A stretch of DNA of 64,000 bases from Solwaraspora sp. WMMA2056 (GCF_030345095.1 NZ_CP128360.1:3224001-3288000); one strand, 5' to 3'. Positions 34,601 to 43,341 are shown, counted from the stretch's first letter. Translations and numbers: made by a program. Notes: generated from the letters alone by a model not told the origin.

Positions 34601-35530
34601 ATGGCAACCCCACCGACACCTCCCCGGACGGCCGCCGCCGCCGGTGGCGTCCGCCGCCGGCCCCGCCGGCGACGTCCCCTGGCCGGCTGGCAGTTCGTCG
34701 GTCCGTTCATGCTGGTCTTCGCGCTCGTGTTCATCGCGCCGATCGGCTACTCGATCTACCTGAGCCTGTACCGCCGGCAACTGATCGGCGGCAACTCCTT
34801 CGTCGGCCTGGACAACTACCAGCGGGCGCTGACCGACCCGCAGTTCTGGTCCGCGTTCGGCCGGGTCGGCCTCTTCCTCGTCGTCCAGGTGCCGATCATG
34901 CTGGCCATCGCGCTGCTCGTCGCGCTCGCCATCGACAGCGGCCGGCTGCACGGCAAGAGCTTCTTCCGGGTCTCGATCTTCCTGCCGTACGCCGTACCGG
35001 CCGTCGTCGCCACCCTGATGTGGGGCTTCATGTACGGCGACCGGTTCGGCCTGGTCGGCAACATCAACGACGCGTTCGGCACCGCGTTGCCCGACCCGCT
35101 GCGCCCCGACCTCGTCCTGATCGCCATCGGCAACATCGTCACCTGGGAGTTCGTCGGCTACAACATGGTGATCTTCTACTCGGCGCTGCGGGTCGTGCCG
35201 GCCACTCTCTATGAGGCCGCCGAGGTCGACGGCGCCAGTCAGCTGCGGGTCATCCGGTCGATCAAACTTCCGGCGATCCGGGGCGCCCTGGTCATCGCCA
35301 CCATCTTCTCCATCATCGGCAGCTTCCAGCTGTTCAACGAACCGAGCATCCTGCAGCACCTGGCACCCAACGCGATCACCACCTACTTCACCCCCAACCT
35401 GTACGCCTACTCGCTGAGCTTCTCCGGCCAGCAGTACAACTACTCGGCCACCGTCGCGATCGTGATGGGCCTGATCACCATGGCCATCGCGTACGTCGTC
35501 CAGCTGCGCGGCATGCGGGAGGGACGCTGA
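34601..35530 (+). CDS. Carbohydrate ABC transporter permease (MalF-like)
   Basis: A 309-residue membrane protein with six predicted helices; a basic Arg-rich N-terminus (residues 10-25) precedes the first at about 32-52. The EAA loop contacting the ATPase is visible as LYEAAEVDGASQLRVIRSIK near residue 205. It pairs with the next gene to form the membrane channel of a CUT1-type sugar importer. ATG 34601 is 27 bases after the LacI-type operator; upstream starts would include the operator. No ATPase gene is present in the cluster, so a shared MsiK-type ATPase elsewhere is likely, as is common in actinobacteria. Confidence 0.93.
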   Translation: MATPPTPPRTAAAAGGVRRRPRRRRPLAGWQFVGPFMLVFALVFIAPIGYSIYLSLYRRQLIGGNSFVGLDNYQRALTDPQFWSAFGRVGLFLVVQVPIMLAIALLVALAIDSGRLHGKSFFRVSIFLPYAVPAVVATLMWGFMYGDRFGLVGNINDAFGTALPDPLRPDLVLIAIGNIVTWEFVGYNMVIFYSALRVVPATLYEAAEVDGASQLRVIRSIKLPAIRGALVIATIFSIIGSFQLFNEPSILQHLAPNAITTYFTPNLYAYSLSFSGQQYNYSATVAIVMGLITMAIAYVVQLRGMREGR

Positions 35531-36396
35531 TGTCCGCCATCACCAGGGTGCGCCGGCCCGTCCGCAGTGTCACCCTGACCCTGCTCACCGGCATCGTGCT
35601 GGTGTACAGCCTGATCCCGCTGGCCTGGCTGCTGATCAACGCCACCAAGTCGCAGCAGGGCCTGTTCTCCTCGTTCGGGCTGTGGTTCGCCGACGACTTC
35701 GCCCTGTGGGACAACGTCGTCGACACGCTCACCTACGACGGCGGGATCTTTCTGCGCTGGCTGGGCAACACCATGCTGTACGTGGCCGCCGGCGCCGGCG
35801 GCGCGACCCTGCTCGCCACCCTCGGCGGGTACGGGCTGGCCAAGTTCGACTTCGTCGGCCGTAAGGCGGTCTTCGCGATCGTCATCGGCGCGGTCGCCGT
35901 ACCCGGCACCGCGCTGGCCGTGCCGACGTTCCTGATGTTCAGTCAGCTCGGCCTGACCAACACCCCGTGGGCGGTGATCATCCCGTCGCTGATCACCCCG
36001 TTCGGTCTCTACCTGATGTGGACGTACGCGGCCGAGGCCATCCCGGACGAGCTGCTGGAGGCGGCCAGGATGGACGGGGCCGGCGAGTTCCGCACCCTGT
36101 TCCAGATCTGCCTGCCGATGCTGGCCCCCGGCATTGTCACCGTCGCGCTGTTCAGCATGGTCGCCACCTGGAACAACTACTTCCTGCCGCTGATCATGCT
36201 CAAGGACCCGGACTGGTACCCGCTGACGCTGGGCCTCAACGCCTGGAACGAACAGGCCGCCACCGCCGGTGGGCAGCCGGTGTTCCACCTCGTCATCACC
36301 GGGTCGCTACTGACCATCCTGCCGCTGTTGGCGGCGTTCCTGCTCCTGCAGCGCTACTGGCAGTCGGGTCTGGCCGCCGGCAGCGTCAAGGAGTGA
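35530..36396 (+). CDS. Carbohydrate ABC transporter permease (MalG-like)
   Basis: A 288-residue partner permease with six helices and the EAA motif LLEAARMDGAGEFRTLFQIC at about residue 175. The ATG overlaps the previous stop in a TGATG, so the two permeases are translationally coupled and made in equal amounts. The C-terminus ends QRYWQSGLAAGSVKE, the typical CUT1 MalG tail. Substrate is inferred to be a galactoside from the downstream GH42 enzyme. Confidence 0.94.
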   Translation: MSAITRVRRPVRSVTLTLLTGIVLVYSLIPLAWLLINATKSQQGLFSSFGLWFADDFALWDNVVDTLTYDGGIFLRWLGNTMLYVAAGAGGATLLATLGGYGLAKFDFVGRKAVFAIVIGAVAVPGTALAVPTFLMFSQLGLTNTPWAVIIPSLITPFGLYLMWTYAAEAIPDELLEAARMDGAGEFRTLFQICLPMLAPGIVTVALFSMVATWNNYFLPLIMLKDPDWYPLTLGLNAWNEQAATAGGQPVFHLVITGSLLTILPLLAAFLLLQRYWQSGLAAGSVKE

Positions 36397-36428
36397 CCAC
36401 CCTCCCATCACCTGTGAAAGGGACACTC

Positions 36429-37760
36429 ATGAAAGGCACCACACTGCGGGCGGTCGCGGCCGCCGCAGCAGCAACCCTGGCCCTGGCCGGCTGCGGCTCC
36501 GGTGACGCCGACGAGGGCGACGGCGGCGACCAGGTCTCGGCCAGCGACGTCACCGCGGCCCTCGAAGCCGGCGGTGAGATCACCGTCTGGGCCTGGGAAC
36601 CGACGCTGACCGAGGTCGTCACCGGTTTCGAGGCCAAGTACCCCAAGGTAAAGGTGAACCTGGTCAACGCCGGCACCGGCAACGACCAGTACACCGCGCT
36701 GCAGAACGCGATCGCCGCCGGTGACGGGTTGCCCGACGTCGCGCAGATCGAGTACTACGCGCTGCCGCAGTTCGCCCTCGCCGAGTCGGTCACCGACCTC
36801 ACCGCGTACGGCGCCGACGGCCTTGCCGACACCTTCACCCCCGGGCCGTGGTCGTCGGTGAACACCGGCGGCGGCATCTTCGGCCTGCCGATGGACTCCG
36901 GCCCGATGGCGTTGTTCTACAACAAGGAGGTGTTCGACCGTCACGGCGTCGCCGTCCCCGCCACCTGGGACGAGTACGTCGACGCCGCCCGCAAGCTGCA
37001 CCAGGCCGACCCGCAGGTCTACATCACCAACGACGTCGGTGACGCCGGCTTCACCACCAGCCTGATCTGGCAGTCCGGCGGCCAGCCGTTCCAGGTCGAC
37101 GGCACGTCGGTGGGCATCGACTTCACCGACCCCGGCTCGGCCCGGTTCGCCGCCATCTGGCAGCAGCTGATCAGCGAGGACCTGCTCGCCCCGGTCAGCC
37201 CGTGGAGCGACCAGTGGTACCAGGGCCTGGCCAACGGCACCATCGCCAGCCTCGCCACCGGGGCCTGGATGCCGGCGAACCTGATCTCCGGCGTCGCCGA
37301 CGGCTCCGGCAAATGGCAGGTCGCCCCGCTACCGCAGTGGGAGGCCGGTGGCACCGCCAGCGCGGAGAACGGCGGAAGCTCGCTGGCCATCCCGTCGGCG
37401 GCGACCAACAAGGCTCTCGCCTACGGCTTCATGGACTACGCCAACGCCGGTGACGGGGTGCAGATCCGGGTCGACGGCGGTGCCTTCCCGGCCACCACCG
37501 CGCAGCTGACCTCGCCGGAGTTCCTCGGCACCGAGTTCCCGTACTTCGGCGGGCAGAAGGCCAACGAGATCTTCGCCGAGTCGGCCGCCAACGTCGTCGA
37601 GGGCTGGTCCTACCTGCCGTTCCAGGTCTACGCCAACAGCGTGTTCAACGACACCGTCGGGCAGGCGTACGTGTCGGACACCCCGCTCGCCGAGGCGCTG
37701 ACCGCCTGGCGTGACACCTGCGCCACGTACGGCACCGACCAGGGTTTCACCATCAGTTGA
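36429..37760 (+). CDS. Extracellular sugar-binding lipoprotein of the ABC importer
   Basis: A 443-residue solute-binding protein. The lipobox LALAGC places the lipidated Cys at residue 22, followed by an Asp/Glu-rich spacer. The family-1 SBP fold follows: EITVWAWEPTLTEVVTGFEA, DGLPDVAQIEYYALPQF, GIFGLPMDSGPMALFYNKEV, and aromatic residues (WSDQWYQGL, WSYLPFQVYA) suited to stacking on sugar rings. ATG 36429 has GTGAAAGGG upstream and starts 32 bases after the permease stop. A strong hairpin follows the gene, as is common where the binding protein is made in excess. Confidence 0.94.
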   Translation: MKGTTLRAVAAAAAATLALAGCGSGDADEGDGGDQVSASDVTAALEAGGEITVWAWEPTLTEVVTGFEAKYPKVKVNLVNAGTGNDQYTALQNAIAAGDGLPDVAQIEYYALPQFALAESVTDLTAYGADGLADTFTPGPWSSVNTGGGIFGLPMDSGPMALFYNKEVFDRHGVAVPATWDEYVDAARKLHQADPQVYITNDVGDAGFTTSLIWQSGGQPFQVDGTSVGIDFTDPGSARFAAIWQQLISEDLLAPVSPWSDQWYQGLANGTIASLATGAWMPANLISGVADGSGKWQVAPLPQWEAGGTASAENGGSSLAIPSAATNKALAYGFMDYANAGDGVQIRVDGGAFPATTAQLTSPEFLGTEFPYFGGQKANEIFAESAANVVEGWSYLPFQVYANSVFNDTVGQAYVSDTPLAEALTAWRDTCATYGTDQGFTIS

Positions 37761-37767
37761 TCCGTGC

Positions 37768-37800
37768 GGCCCGGCACCGCCGCGACGGCGGTGCCGGGCC
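37768..37800 (+). terminator. Intra-operon hairpin after the sugar-binding protein gene
   Basis: GGCCCGGCACCGCCG (37768-37782) pairs perfectly with 37786-37800 around loop CGA: a 15-bp GC stem without a T-tract, 7 bases after the stop. It lies between the binding-protein and beta-galactosidase genes and probably causes partial termination or protects the upstream mRNA. Confidence 0.75.
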
Positions 37801-37836
37801 TGCGGCGTTCCCACCCCGACCAACGAGGAGAAGTAC

Positions 37837-39855
37837 GTGGCATTCGGCGTCGACTACCGCTGGCTGCGTTGGCCCGGCACCGGCGGCCCCCGGATCGGCT
37901 ACGGCGCCGACTACAACCCGGAGCAGTGGCCCCGGCACGTGTGGGACGACGACGTCGCGGCGATGCGGGCCGCCGGCGTCAACATCGTCTCGCTGGCCAT
38001 CTTCTCCTGGGCGCGGCTGCAGCCCGGCCCCGGCGAGTTCGACTTCGCCTGGCTCGACGACATCATGGACCTGCTGCACCGCAACGGCATCGCCGTCGAC
38101 CTGGCCACCGCGACCGCGTCACCGCCGCCCTGGCTGACCGCCGCCCACCCGGAGATCCTGCCGGTCGACCGGCACGGCGCCACCGTCTGGCCGGGTGCCC
38201 GGCAACACTGGCGACCCACCTCACCGGTCTTCCGGACGTACGCGTTGGCGCTGGTCCGGGCCATCGCGCGGCGTTACCGCGACCATCCGGCGCTGACCGC
38301 CTGGCACGTCTCCAACGAACTCGGCTGCCACAACGTCTACGACTTCTCCGACGACGCCGCCGAGGCGTTCCGGGCGTGGCTGCGGGCCCGCTACGGCGAC
38401 ATCGACGCGCTCAACCACGCCTGGGGCACCGCCTTCTGGTCGCAGCGGTACACCGACTTCGCCCAGATCCTGCCGCCCCGGCAGGCCGCGTCGTACCCGA
38501 ACCCGACCCAGCAGCTGGACTTCAAACGGTTCTCCTCCGACGCGCTGCGCGAGCACCTGCGCGCCGAACGCGACATCCTGCGGGCGGTCACCCCCGACGT
38601 GCCGGTCACCACCAACTTCATGGTGATGGGGGAGTCGTCCGGGATGAACTATGCCGACTGGGCGGGTGAGGTCGACTTCGTCGCCAACGACCACTACGTG
38701 CACCCCGGACCGCAGGCGCTCGACGAACTCTCCTTCTCCGCCAACCTGACCGGCAACCTGGCCGGCGGCCGTCCCTGGTTCCTGATGGAACACTCCACCA
38801 GCGCCGTCAACTGGCAGCCGGTCAACCTGGCCAAACGCGACGGTGAGCTGGCCCGCGACTCACTGACCCACGTCGCGCACGGCGCCGACGCGGTCTGCTT
38901 CTTCCAGTGGCGTCAGTCGGCGGCCGGTGCCGAGAAGTACCACTCGGCGATGCTGCCGCACGCCGGGCGCGACAGCGATCTGTTCCGGGCCGTGACCGCG
39001 CTCGGCCGTACGCTGTCCGACCTGTCCGGTGTCGCCGGCACGCCACGCACCCCGGCGCGGGCGGCGATCCTGTTCGACTGGGAGTCCTGGTGGGCCTGTG
39101 AGCAGGACTCCCACCCGACGTCGCGGCTGCGCTACAAACAGGAGGCGCTCGACTGGTACTCGGCGTTCCTCGCGCTCGGGATCCGGGTCGACGTGCTGCC
39201 GGCCGCCGCCGACTTCAGCGGCTACGACCTGGTGGTCGCCCCGATCCTGCACCTGATGCCGGCGGCGCTCGCCGAGCGGCTGCGCGGTTACGTCGACGCC
39301 GGGGGTCACCTGGTGACCACCTACTTCTCCGGCATCGTCGACGAGCACGACCACATCTGGCTCGGCGGCCACCCGGGGGCGCTGCGGGACCTGCTCGGTG
39401 TGCGGATCGAGGAGTTCGGTCCGCTGCCCGACGGTGAGCAGGTGCTGCTGGACACCGGCGCCTCCGCGACGCTGTGGACCGACCGGATCACGGTGACCGA
39501 TCCGCAGGTCGAGGTGCTGGCGGCGTACCGCACCGGCGAGTACGCCGGCCGCCCGGCGATCACCCGCCGGCCGGTCGGGGCCGGCTCCGCCGGCTACGTC
39601 TCGACCCGGCTCGGTGCCGCCGGGCTGGTCGACGTCCTGGCCCGGTTCGCCGACGCCGCCGGGGTCGGCAGCGAACTGCCGGAGCACCTGCGGGGCCGGG
39701 TCGAGCTGGCCGTCCGGGGGGAGTACCGGTTCCTGATCAACCGCACCGACGAGCCGGTGGCGTTGACCGACCTGCCCGGCGAACCGGTGATCGGGCCGGC
39801 GGAGACGTTGCCGCCCCGGGCGGTCGCGGTACGGGCGGTGTCAGTGGCGCACTGA
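37837..39855 (+). CDS. Beta-galactosidase, glycoside hydrolase family 42
   Basis: A 672-residue GH42 enzyme releasing terminal beta-galactose. The TIM barrel begins RIGYGADYNPEQWPRHVWDD. The acid/base Glu is in AWHVSNELGCHN (E161) and the nucleophile Glu in WFLMEHSTSAVNW (E318), both in the expected contexts. A trimerisation domain (from AAILFDWESWWACEQDSHPT) and a C-terminal beta domain complete the usual length. No signal peptide, so it acts in the cytoplasm on imported oligosaccharides. GTG 37837 has GAGGAG upstream. It is last in the ABC-importer operon and ends at a bidirectional hairpin. Confidence 0.95.
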   Translation: MAFGVDYRWLRWPGTGGPRIGYGADYNPEQWPRHVWDDDVAAMRAAGVNIVSLAIFSWARLQPGPGEFDFAWLDDIMDLLHRNGIAVDLATATASPPPWLTAAHPEILPVDRHGATVWPGARQHWRPTSPVFRTYALALVRAIARRYRDHPALTAWHVSNELGCHNVYDFSDDAAEAFRAWLRARYGDIDALNHAWGTAFWSQRYTDFAQILPPRQAASYPNPTQQLDFKRFSSDALREHLRAERDILRAVTPDVPVTTNFMVMGESSGMNYADWAGEVDFVANDHYVHPGPQALDELSFSANLTGNLAGGRPWFLMEHSTSAVNWQPVNLAKRDGELARDSLTHVAHGADAVCFFQWRQSAAGAEKYHSAMLPHAGRDSDLFRAVTALGRTLSDLSGVAGTPRTPARAAILFDWESWWACEQDSHPTSRLRYKQEALDWYSAFLALGIRVDVLPAAADFSGYDLVVAPILHLMPAALAERLRGYVDAGGHLVTTYFSGIVDEHDHIWLGGHPGALRDLLGVRIEEFGPLPDGEQVLLDTGASATLWTDRITVTDPQVEVLAAYRTGEYAGRPAITRRPVGAGSAGYVSTRLGAAGLVDVLARFADAAGVGSELPEHLRGRVELAVRGEYRFLINRTDEPVALTDLPGEPVIGPAETLPPRAVAVRAVSVAH

Positions 39856-39876
39856 CCGGGCGTGGGACCCGGTCAG
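39852..39876. terminator. Bidirectional hairpin between beta-galactosidase and lacI
   Basis: CTGACCGGG (39852-39860, containing the beta-galactosidase stop) pairs perfectly with CCCGGTCAG (39868-39876) around a 7-base loop. It is followed by two direct copies of an 18-base GC-rich unit (39878-39895 and 39900-39917). It separates two convergent genes. Confidence 0.65.
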
Positions 39877-39915
39877 CGCGCCGCCGGCACGGGTCGGGTG
39901 CGCCGCCGGCACGGG

Positions 39916-41007
39916 TCAGCGCGCCGCTGGTGGGGCGGCGGTGCTGGCCCGGACCACCAGATGGGTCGGCACCAACGTGGTGCCGGTCTGCGTGGTGCCG
40001 GTGCGGACCTGCAGCAGCGCCGCCTCGACGCAGTGCCGGCCGACCTCGGCGAAGTCCTGGTGGACGGTGGTCAGCGGCGGGATGAACGAGCCGGCTTCGG
40101 CGATGTCGTCGAAGCCGACCACACTGACGTCGCGCGGCACCACCCGGCCGCGCTCGTGCATCGCCCGCAGCACGCCGAGCGCCATCTGGTCGTTGGCGAC
40201 GAAGACCGCCGTACAGTCCGGCTCGTCGGCCAGTTCCAGGCCGATGCGGTAACCGGTCCCGGCCGACCAGTCGCCCCGGCGCAGCGGCGGTACGTCCCGG
40301 CCGGCGTCGACCAGCGTGGCCCGCCAGGCGGCGGCACGGCGCTCGGCGGCGTACGACTCCGACGGGCCGGCGACGTGCCATACCGTACGGTGCCCGAGGT
40401 CGAGCAGGTGTCGGACGGCCTGCCGGGTGCCGTCGGCCTGGTTGGTGTCCACGACCCGGTAGCGCTGCCCGGCGTCGGAGTCGACGACCACGACGTGCAC
40501 ACCGGGCGGCAGCACGATGGTGCTGGCGTCGAGCAGGTGCACTTCCATGATCACGATGACGGCGTCGACCGCGAGCTCGCCCAACCGGGTGAAGGCGCCG
40601 AGGACCCGGTCCTGGGTGGGGGCGGCGACCGGGATCAGGGTGATCACGTACCCCTCGGCGGCGGCGTGGGTGGCGATCGCCTCGACGGTACGGCTGTTGC
40701 CGGTGGTGGAGAGCGTGAACGTGATGACGCCGATGGTGCGGAACTCGCCGTACTTGAGGGCGCGGGCGGCGCTGTTGGGCCGGTAACCGAGCTGGCGCAT
40801 GGCGGCGATCACCTGCTCGCGGGTGCTGGCCACGACGCCCGGATGCCCGGTGGAGACCCGGGACACGGTCTGCGCGGAGACACCGGCCAGCCGGGCGACG
40901 TCCGCCATGGAGACCCGACGGCGTTGCACCCGGGGCCGGTCGTCACCGGCGGACCCGGCCGGTGGTTCGGTGTCGCCCCGTGACGGGTCGGGGCGGGAAG
41001 GGCTCAT
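39916..41007 (-). CDS. LacI-family transcriptional regulator
   Basis: A 363-residue repressor. Residues about 32-85 form the LacI headpiece and hinge (SMADVARLAGVSAQTVSRVS, ending YRPNSAARAL). The periplasmic-binding-like effector domain includes TIGVITFTLSTTGNSRTVEA, AVFVANDQMALGVLRAMHER and VVGFDDIAEAGSFIPPLTTV. An unusually long Asp/Arg/Pro-rich extension of about 30 residues precedes the headpiece. AAGGAAT lies upstream of the ATG. Near-identical palindromes before the importer operon and before this gene indicate control of the galactoside genes and autoregulation. Confidence 0.94.
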   Translation of the reverse strand: MSPSRPDPSRGDTEPPAGSAGDDRPRVQRRRVSMADVARLAGVSAQTVSRVSTGHPGVVASTREQVIAAMRQLGYRPNSAARALKYGEFRTIGVITFTLSTTGNSRTVEAIATHAAAEGYVITLIPVAAPTQDRVLGAFTRLGELAVDAVIVIMEVHLLDASTIVLPPGVHVVVVDSDAGQRYRVVDTNQADGTRQAVRHLLDLGHRTVWHVAGPSESYAAERRAAAWRATLVDAGRDVPPLRRGDWSAGTGYRIGLELADEPDCTAVFVANDQMALGVLRAMHERGRVVPRDVSVVGFDDIAEAGSFIPPLTTVHQDFAEVGRHCVEAALLQVRTGTTQTGTTLVPTHLVVRASTAAPPAAR

Positions 41008-41120
41008 CGGATTCCTTCCGTTCCTTTCTCATTGGTCGTCGCCGGCGCCTGACGAACGATCGCCGTCGGCCGGTCGTGACGCCGGTGCCGGTAGTGGCGC
41101 TGACACTATCAGTGGAGACG

Positions 41121-41136
41121 ATGTTTGCGTAAACAT
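41121..41136. promoter_or_regulatory. LacI-type operator between lacI and HAD gene
   Basis: ATGTTTGCGTAAACAT, identical to the operator at 34558-34573 except for one central base. It lies 114 bases upstream of lacI and 66 bases upstream of the HAD gene on the other strand, so it may control both. Confidence 0.85.
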
Positions 41137-41202
41137 CCCTTCCTGTTCCAATACGTGCTGCCGGCACTGTGGCCGCGGGCCGGCAGCCGCGATGATTGCA
41201 GG

Positions 41203-41952
41203 ATGCTGGCCACCCCCCACGCCCTGCTGCTCGACTTCGGTGGCGTCCTCGTCGACGCCCCGGCCCGATCCCCGCAGCCGACCGGACTCGCCGACCGACT
41301 ACGGGAGCTGACCGGCGGCCGGATGACCGTCGAGGCCATCACCAGGTCGCTGACCGACGGGCGGCGCGCGTACGCCGCGTGGCGTGACCGGGTGGGCGAG
41401 CAGGACCGCCCACGGGAGTACGGCCACCGGCAGGTGTGGGAGGAGTTCCTCACCGTCGGCTGGCCGGCCGAAGCACGCGACGCCGTCCTGGATCAGGCGA
41501 CCCCCTTGAGTTACCAGTGGACCCGGCGGCCGGACTGGGCGGTCCGCCCAGGGATCCGCGAGGCACTGGCCACCGCCGCAGAGGCTGGCCTGCCGCTGGC
41601 GATCGTCAGCAACACGCTGTGCGGTGCCGCGCACCGCGACTTCCTCGCCGAGGTCGGTCTCGGCGACCGGTTCGCCGTGCAGATCTACAGCGACGAAGCC
41701 GGGGTACGCAAGCCCAACCCGGAGGTCGCCTGGCTGGCGGCGCGGGCGATCGGCGTACCGGTCGAGCGCTGCTGGTTCGTCGGCGACAGCCCGGCCCGGG
41801 ACGTTCCATGTGCCCGGCGCGCGGGGGCCGGTGCCGCCGTGCTGATGGTGTCGGAGCGCACCGCGCGGGAACGCGGGCTGCCCGACGGCGTACCGGACGT
41901 GACCGTCGAGGACGGACACGGCCTGCGCCGGCTGCTCGACCAGTCGAGGTGA
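41203..41952 (+). CDS. HAD-superfamily hydrolase
   Basis: A 249-residue HAD-IA-type protein. Motif I is LLLDFGGVLVDAP (residues 8-20): the nucleophile Asp is present, but the usual second Asp two positions on is Gly, as in a known subset (DFGGVL). Motif II is AIVSNT (about residue 136), motif III the Lys in EAGVRKPNPEVAW, and motif IV CWFVGDSPARDVPCAR (about residues 189-204). ATG 41203 is preferred to 41125 because the longer frame would translate the LacI operator. Phosphatase activity on a sugar phosphate would fit the context but is inference. Confidence 0.87.
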   Translation: MLATPHALLLDFGGVLVDAPARSPQPTGLADRLRELTGGRMTVEAITRSLTDGRRAYAAWRDRVGEQDRPREYGHRQVWEEFLTVGWPAEARDAVLDQATPLSYQWTRRPDWAVRPGIREALATAAEAGLPLAIVSNTLCGAAHRDFLAEVGLGDRFAVQIYSDEAGVRKPNPEVAWLAARAIGVPVERCWFVGDSPARDVPCARRAGAGAAVLMVSERTARERGLPDGVPDVTVEDGHGLRRLLDQSR

Positions 41953-42228
41953 CCCGGCGAAGGGCCCGCCCGGTCCGGCGACGCGTGTCACCGGCGGTCG
42001 CCCCGGTGTGTCGTCGCGAATTGCAGTGCCCCCTGCTCGAGGTCGGCTGCAGCTGGCGGATGATCGGCGGAATCGCAACGAATCCCTTGTGTGGCAAGCA
42101 TTATCCGTAGCATTGACCAGTGGTCATCGCGATTGAGCTGGGCTAATGCAATCGCTCTACCATGGAGGCATAGCACTTTTTTGGGCGAAACGGTGGCGCT
42201 TGGTTGATTTTCCGTGCACAGTGTTCTC

Positions 42229-42432
42229 ATGAGCGACAGCGGACCTGATGGCGGGTACTTCTGGTGCCTGCGTCATCAGCGCGTGGAGTCCGGGGCGGAT
42301 CTGTGTGCCGCCAAGTACCGGCTCGGTCCCTACGCCTCGAAGGCCGACGCTGAGCAGGCGCTGCAGCGGGTGTCGGAGCGCAACGAGGAGTGGGACGCCG
42401 AGAACGCCCGCTGGACTGGGGAGCAGGGCTAG
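42229..42432 (+). CDS. Small conserved actinobacterial protein
   Basis: 67 residues from ATG 42229. The core YFWCLRHQRVESGADLCAAK followed by RLGPYASKADAEQALQRVSE is a recurring small actinobacterial protein: a short beta hairpin with two Cys, a SPOR-like GPYxSxADA segment, and a C-terminal charged helix (ERNEEWDAENARWTGEQG). It may bind zinc through the Cys/His residues. Function unknown. Confidence 0.82.
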   Translation: MSDSGPDGGYFWCLRHQRVESGADLCAAKYRLGPYASKADAEQALQRVSERNEEWDAENARWTGEQG

Positions 42433-42470
42433 GCCGGTCCGTCCCGATCGGGTCGGATCTGGAGACTCCG

Positions 42471-42489
42471 TTGTCTCCTAAGGAGACAA
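42471..42489. promoter_or_regulatory. 19-bp palindrome before the histone-like gene
   Basis: TTGTCTCCT (42471-42479) and AGGAGACAA (42481-42489) are perfect inverted arms around a single A, 32 bases before the ATG of the H1-like gene. A third copy of GGAGAC at 42461-42466 could pair alternatively with GTCTCC at 42473-42478. It is a candidate operator or leader switch. Confidence 0.6.
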
Positions 42490-42521
42490 ATCCACAGGAA
42501 GTCCGCAAGGAGGAGAAAGAC

Positions 42522-43244
42522 ATGGTTGTTGGCACCAAGGCCACGACCCGCCCCGCCACCCGGCGGGCGTCGAGCACCGGCACCTCGTCGAGAACGACGT
42601 CCGCGCGGTCGACCGGCACGGCCAAACGCACCACTGCGGCGCAGACCACGGCGACCGCGAAGAAAGCGACCGCGAAGAAGACAGCACCGAAGAAGACCAC
42701 GGCGACCGTGAAGAAGACGGCGCCGAAGAAGACCACGGCGACCGCGAAGAAGACGGCGCCGAAGAAGACCACGGCGACCGCGAAGAAAGCGACCGCGAAG
42801 AAAGCGACCGTGAAGAAGACAGCGCCGACGAAGACCACGGCGACCGCGAAGAAGACGGCACCGAACAAGACCACGGCGACGAAGAGCGCGACCGCCCGCA
42901 AGACCGCTCCGGCGAAGAAGGCGACCGCCAGCGGCCCGACGACCAAGCGGGCCACCGCGAAGTCCACGACCGGCCGCAAGTCCACCGCGAAATCCGCCAC
43001 GGCCAAGCGGTCGACGACCACGAAGGGCACGTCGACTCCGGCCAAGGGCACCACCGGCCGGGCCGGTAAGAAGGTCGCCGGGGCGGTGGCACGCACCGCC
43101 GGCCGGCTGCAGCAGGTCACCTCGCCGAAGAACGCCACCCCGGCGCAGCGGGGCACCGGCAAGAAGGCGGCGGCCAGCCGGACGACCGCGAAGAAGACCA
43201 CCAGGAAGGCCGGTACGCAGACCGCCCGCAAGGCCGGTCGCTGA
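42522..43244 (+). CDS. Histone-H1-like Lys/Ala/Thr-rich DNA-binding protein
   Basis: 240 residues consisting almost entirely of Lys, Ala, Thr, Pro, Ser and Arg in short repeats (KKTAPKKTTATAKKATAKK). There is no globular HU domain, so it resembles the C-terminal tail of eukaryotic H1 or bacterial HctB-like proteins that condense DNA. A very strong ribosome site AAGGAGGAG precedes the ATG. The coding repeats at about 42650-42880 are near-identical DNA units (GACCACGGCGACCGCGAAGA), prone to expansion and contraction. A nucleoid-binding role is expected from composition alone. Confidence 0.85.
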   Translation: MVVGTKATTRPATRRASSTGTSSRTTSARSTGTAKRTTAAQTTATAKKATAKKTAPKKTTATVKKTAPKKTTATAKKTAPKKTTATAKKATAKKATVKKTAPTKTTATAKKTAPNKTTATKSATARKTAPAKKATASGPTTKRATAKSTTGRKSTAKSATAKRSTTTKGTSTPAKGTTGRAGKKVAGAVARTAGRLQQVTSPKNATPAQRGTGKKAAASRTTAKKTTRKAGTQTARKAGR

Positions 43245-43341
43245 CCGTCCCCGACCGCGTCACCATCGGTACGGGGCGCTGCCGTCGGGGCACCGCGGTA
43301 GCGCCGTACCACCGGTGGTGACGGCCTGCTAGGAATGGTCC

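Noticed and set aside
41224-41262. HAD protein lacking the second motif-I Asp (DFGGVL) as an inactive enzyme
   Set aside because: DFGGVL is a common variant in HAD-IA relatives, so loss of activity cannot be claimed.
42129-42155. GCGATTG/CAATCGC inverted repeat with a downstream T-run near 42169-42181
   Set aside because: Only 7 bp with a 13-base loop and the T-run is 13 or more bases away, so a terminator is not supported.
42640-42890. Dense direct repeats resembling a repeat array
   Set aside because: They code in frame for Lys/Ala/Thr repeats of the H1-like protein.
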